From: Ostrinia nubilalis
Lineage: Eukaryota; Arthropoda; Insecta; Lepidoptera; Crambidae
Reading direction: 5' to 3'
Assembly (NCBI RefSeq): GCF_963855985.1
Contig: NC_087110.1
Span: 4,207,001 to 4,271,000 of the forward strand
DNA: 64,000 nucleotides
The notes below the pieces were generated by a model. It had not been told where the DNA came from. It worked only from the letters and a program-made list of their open reading frames with translations, and made no database searches. A program made the translations under genes and the position numbers. Below are positions 63,909 to 64,000 of the stretch, piece by piece. Within the stretch, counting starts at the first letter, position 1; each line of letters opens with the position of its first letter.

Positions 63909-64000
63909 GTGATTATGCAAAATTATTTAGTATTTATATTTTCAATTATTTATGCAAACAATCAAGACGCCATGCGCCATGTTCAAGTTAAGAAAGAGAA

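Overview
The window looks like lepidopteran (moth or butterfly) nuclear DNA. It is AT-rich, the genes have canonical GT-AG introns, and most of the sequence consists of transposon families typical of Lepidoptera: 3' ends of RTE-type LINEs with GAT-repeat tails, short Helitrons ending in a GC-rich hairpin plus CTAG, a tRNA-derived SINE, and many short inverted-repeat elements. Species cannot be set from the sequence alone.

Three host genes can be supported. (1) A complete four-exon UDP-glycosyltransferase on the minus strand (9329-13905; 514 aa) has a signal peptide, the full UGT donor-binding signature and a C-terminal membrane anchor, with a TATA-like box upstream and a poly(A) signal downstream. 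It resembles moth UGT33-type detoxification enzymes. (2) A six-exon plus-strand gene (32142-47803) encodes a secreted, cysteine-rich protein with a hydrophobic C-terminal tail that suggests a GPI anchor; the family was not recognised. Its fourth exon has been partly duplicated into a six-unit tandem array, and its fifth exon ends exactly where an antisense LINE tail begins, leaving a reading-frame conflict with the last exon. (3) The first coding exon of a THAP zinc-finger gene starts at 63832 and runs off the right edge. A possible terminal exon with a membrane tail lies at 779-837.

Layout. 1-9 kb: repeats, including a full-length SINE, GC-rich foldback elements and a nested composite at 7966-8696. 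9.2-14 kb: the UGT gene, whose introns contain a foldback element, a Helitron and copy 3 of a recurrent ~145-bp inverted-repeat element that occurs nine times in the window. 14-22 kb: repeats only. 22-29.4 kb: a very large palindrome with arms of 2553 and 2679 bp around a 2.1-kb spacer. The spacer holds a third copy of an 824-bp sub-block, and that block contains a 168-bp tandem repeat marked by a 38-bp dyad. 32-48 kb: the cysteine-rich gene with long, transposon-filled introns. 48-63 kb: repeats, several clearly nested with target-site duplications. 63.7-64 kb: the THAP gene start.

There is no operon, CRISPR array or complete autonomous transposon. The genes show no obvious functional link. 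The most unusual structures are the palindrome with its dyad-bearing 168-bp repeat, the tandem partial-exon array, and a foldback element whose inner motif has expanded into a minisatellite.
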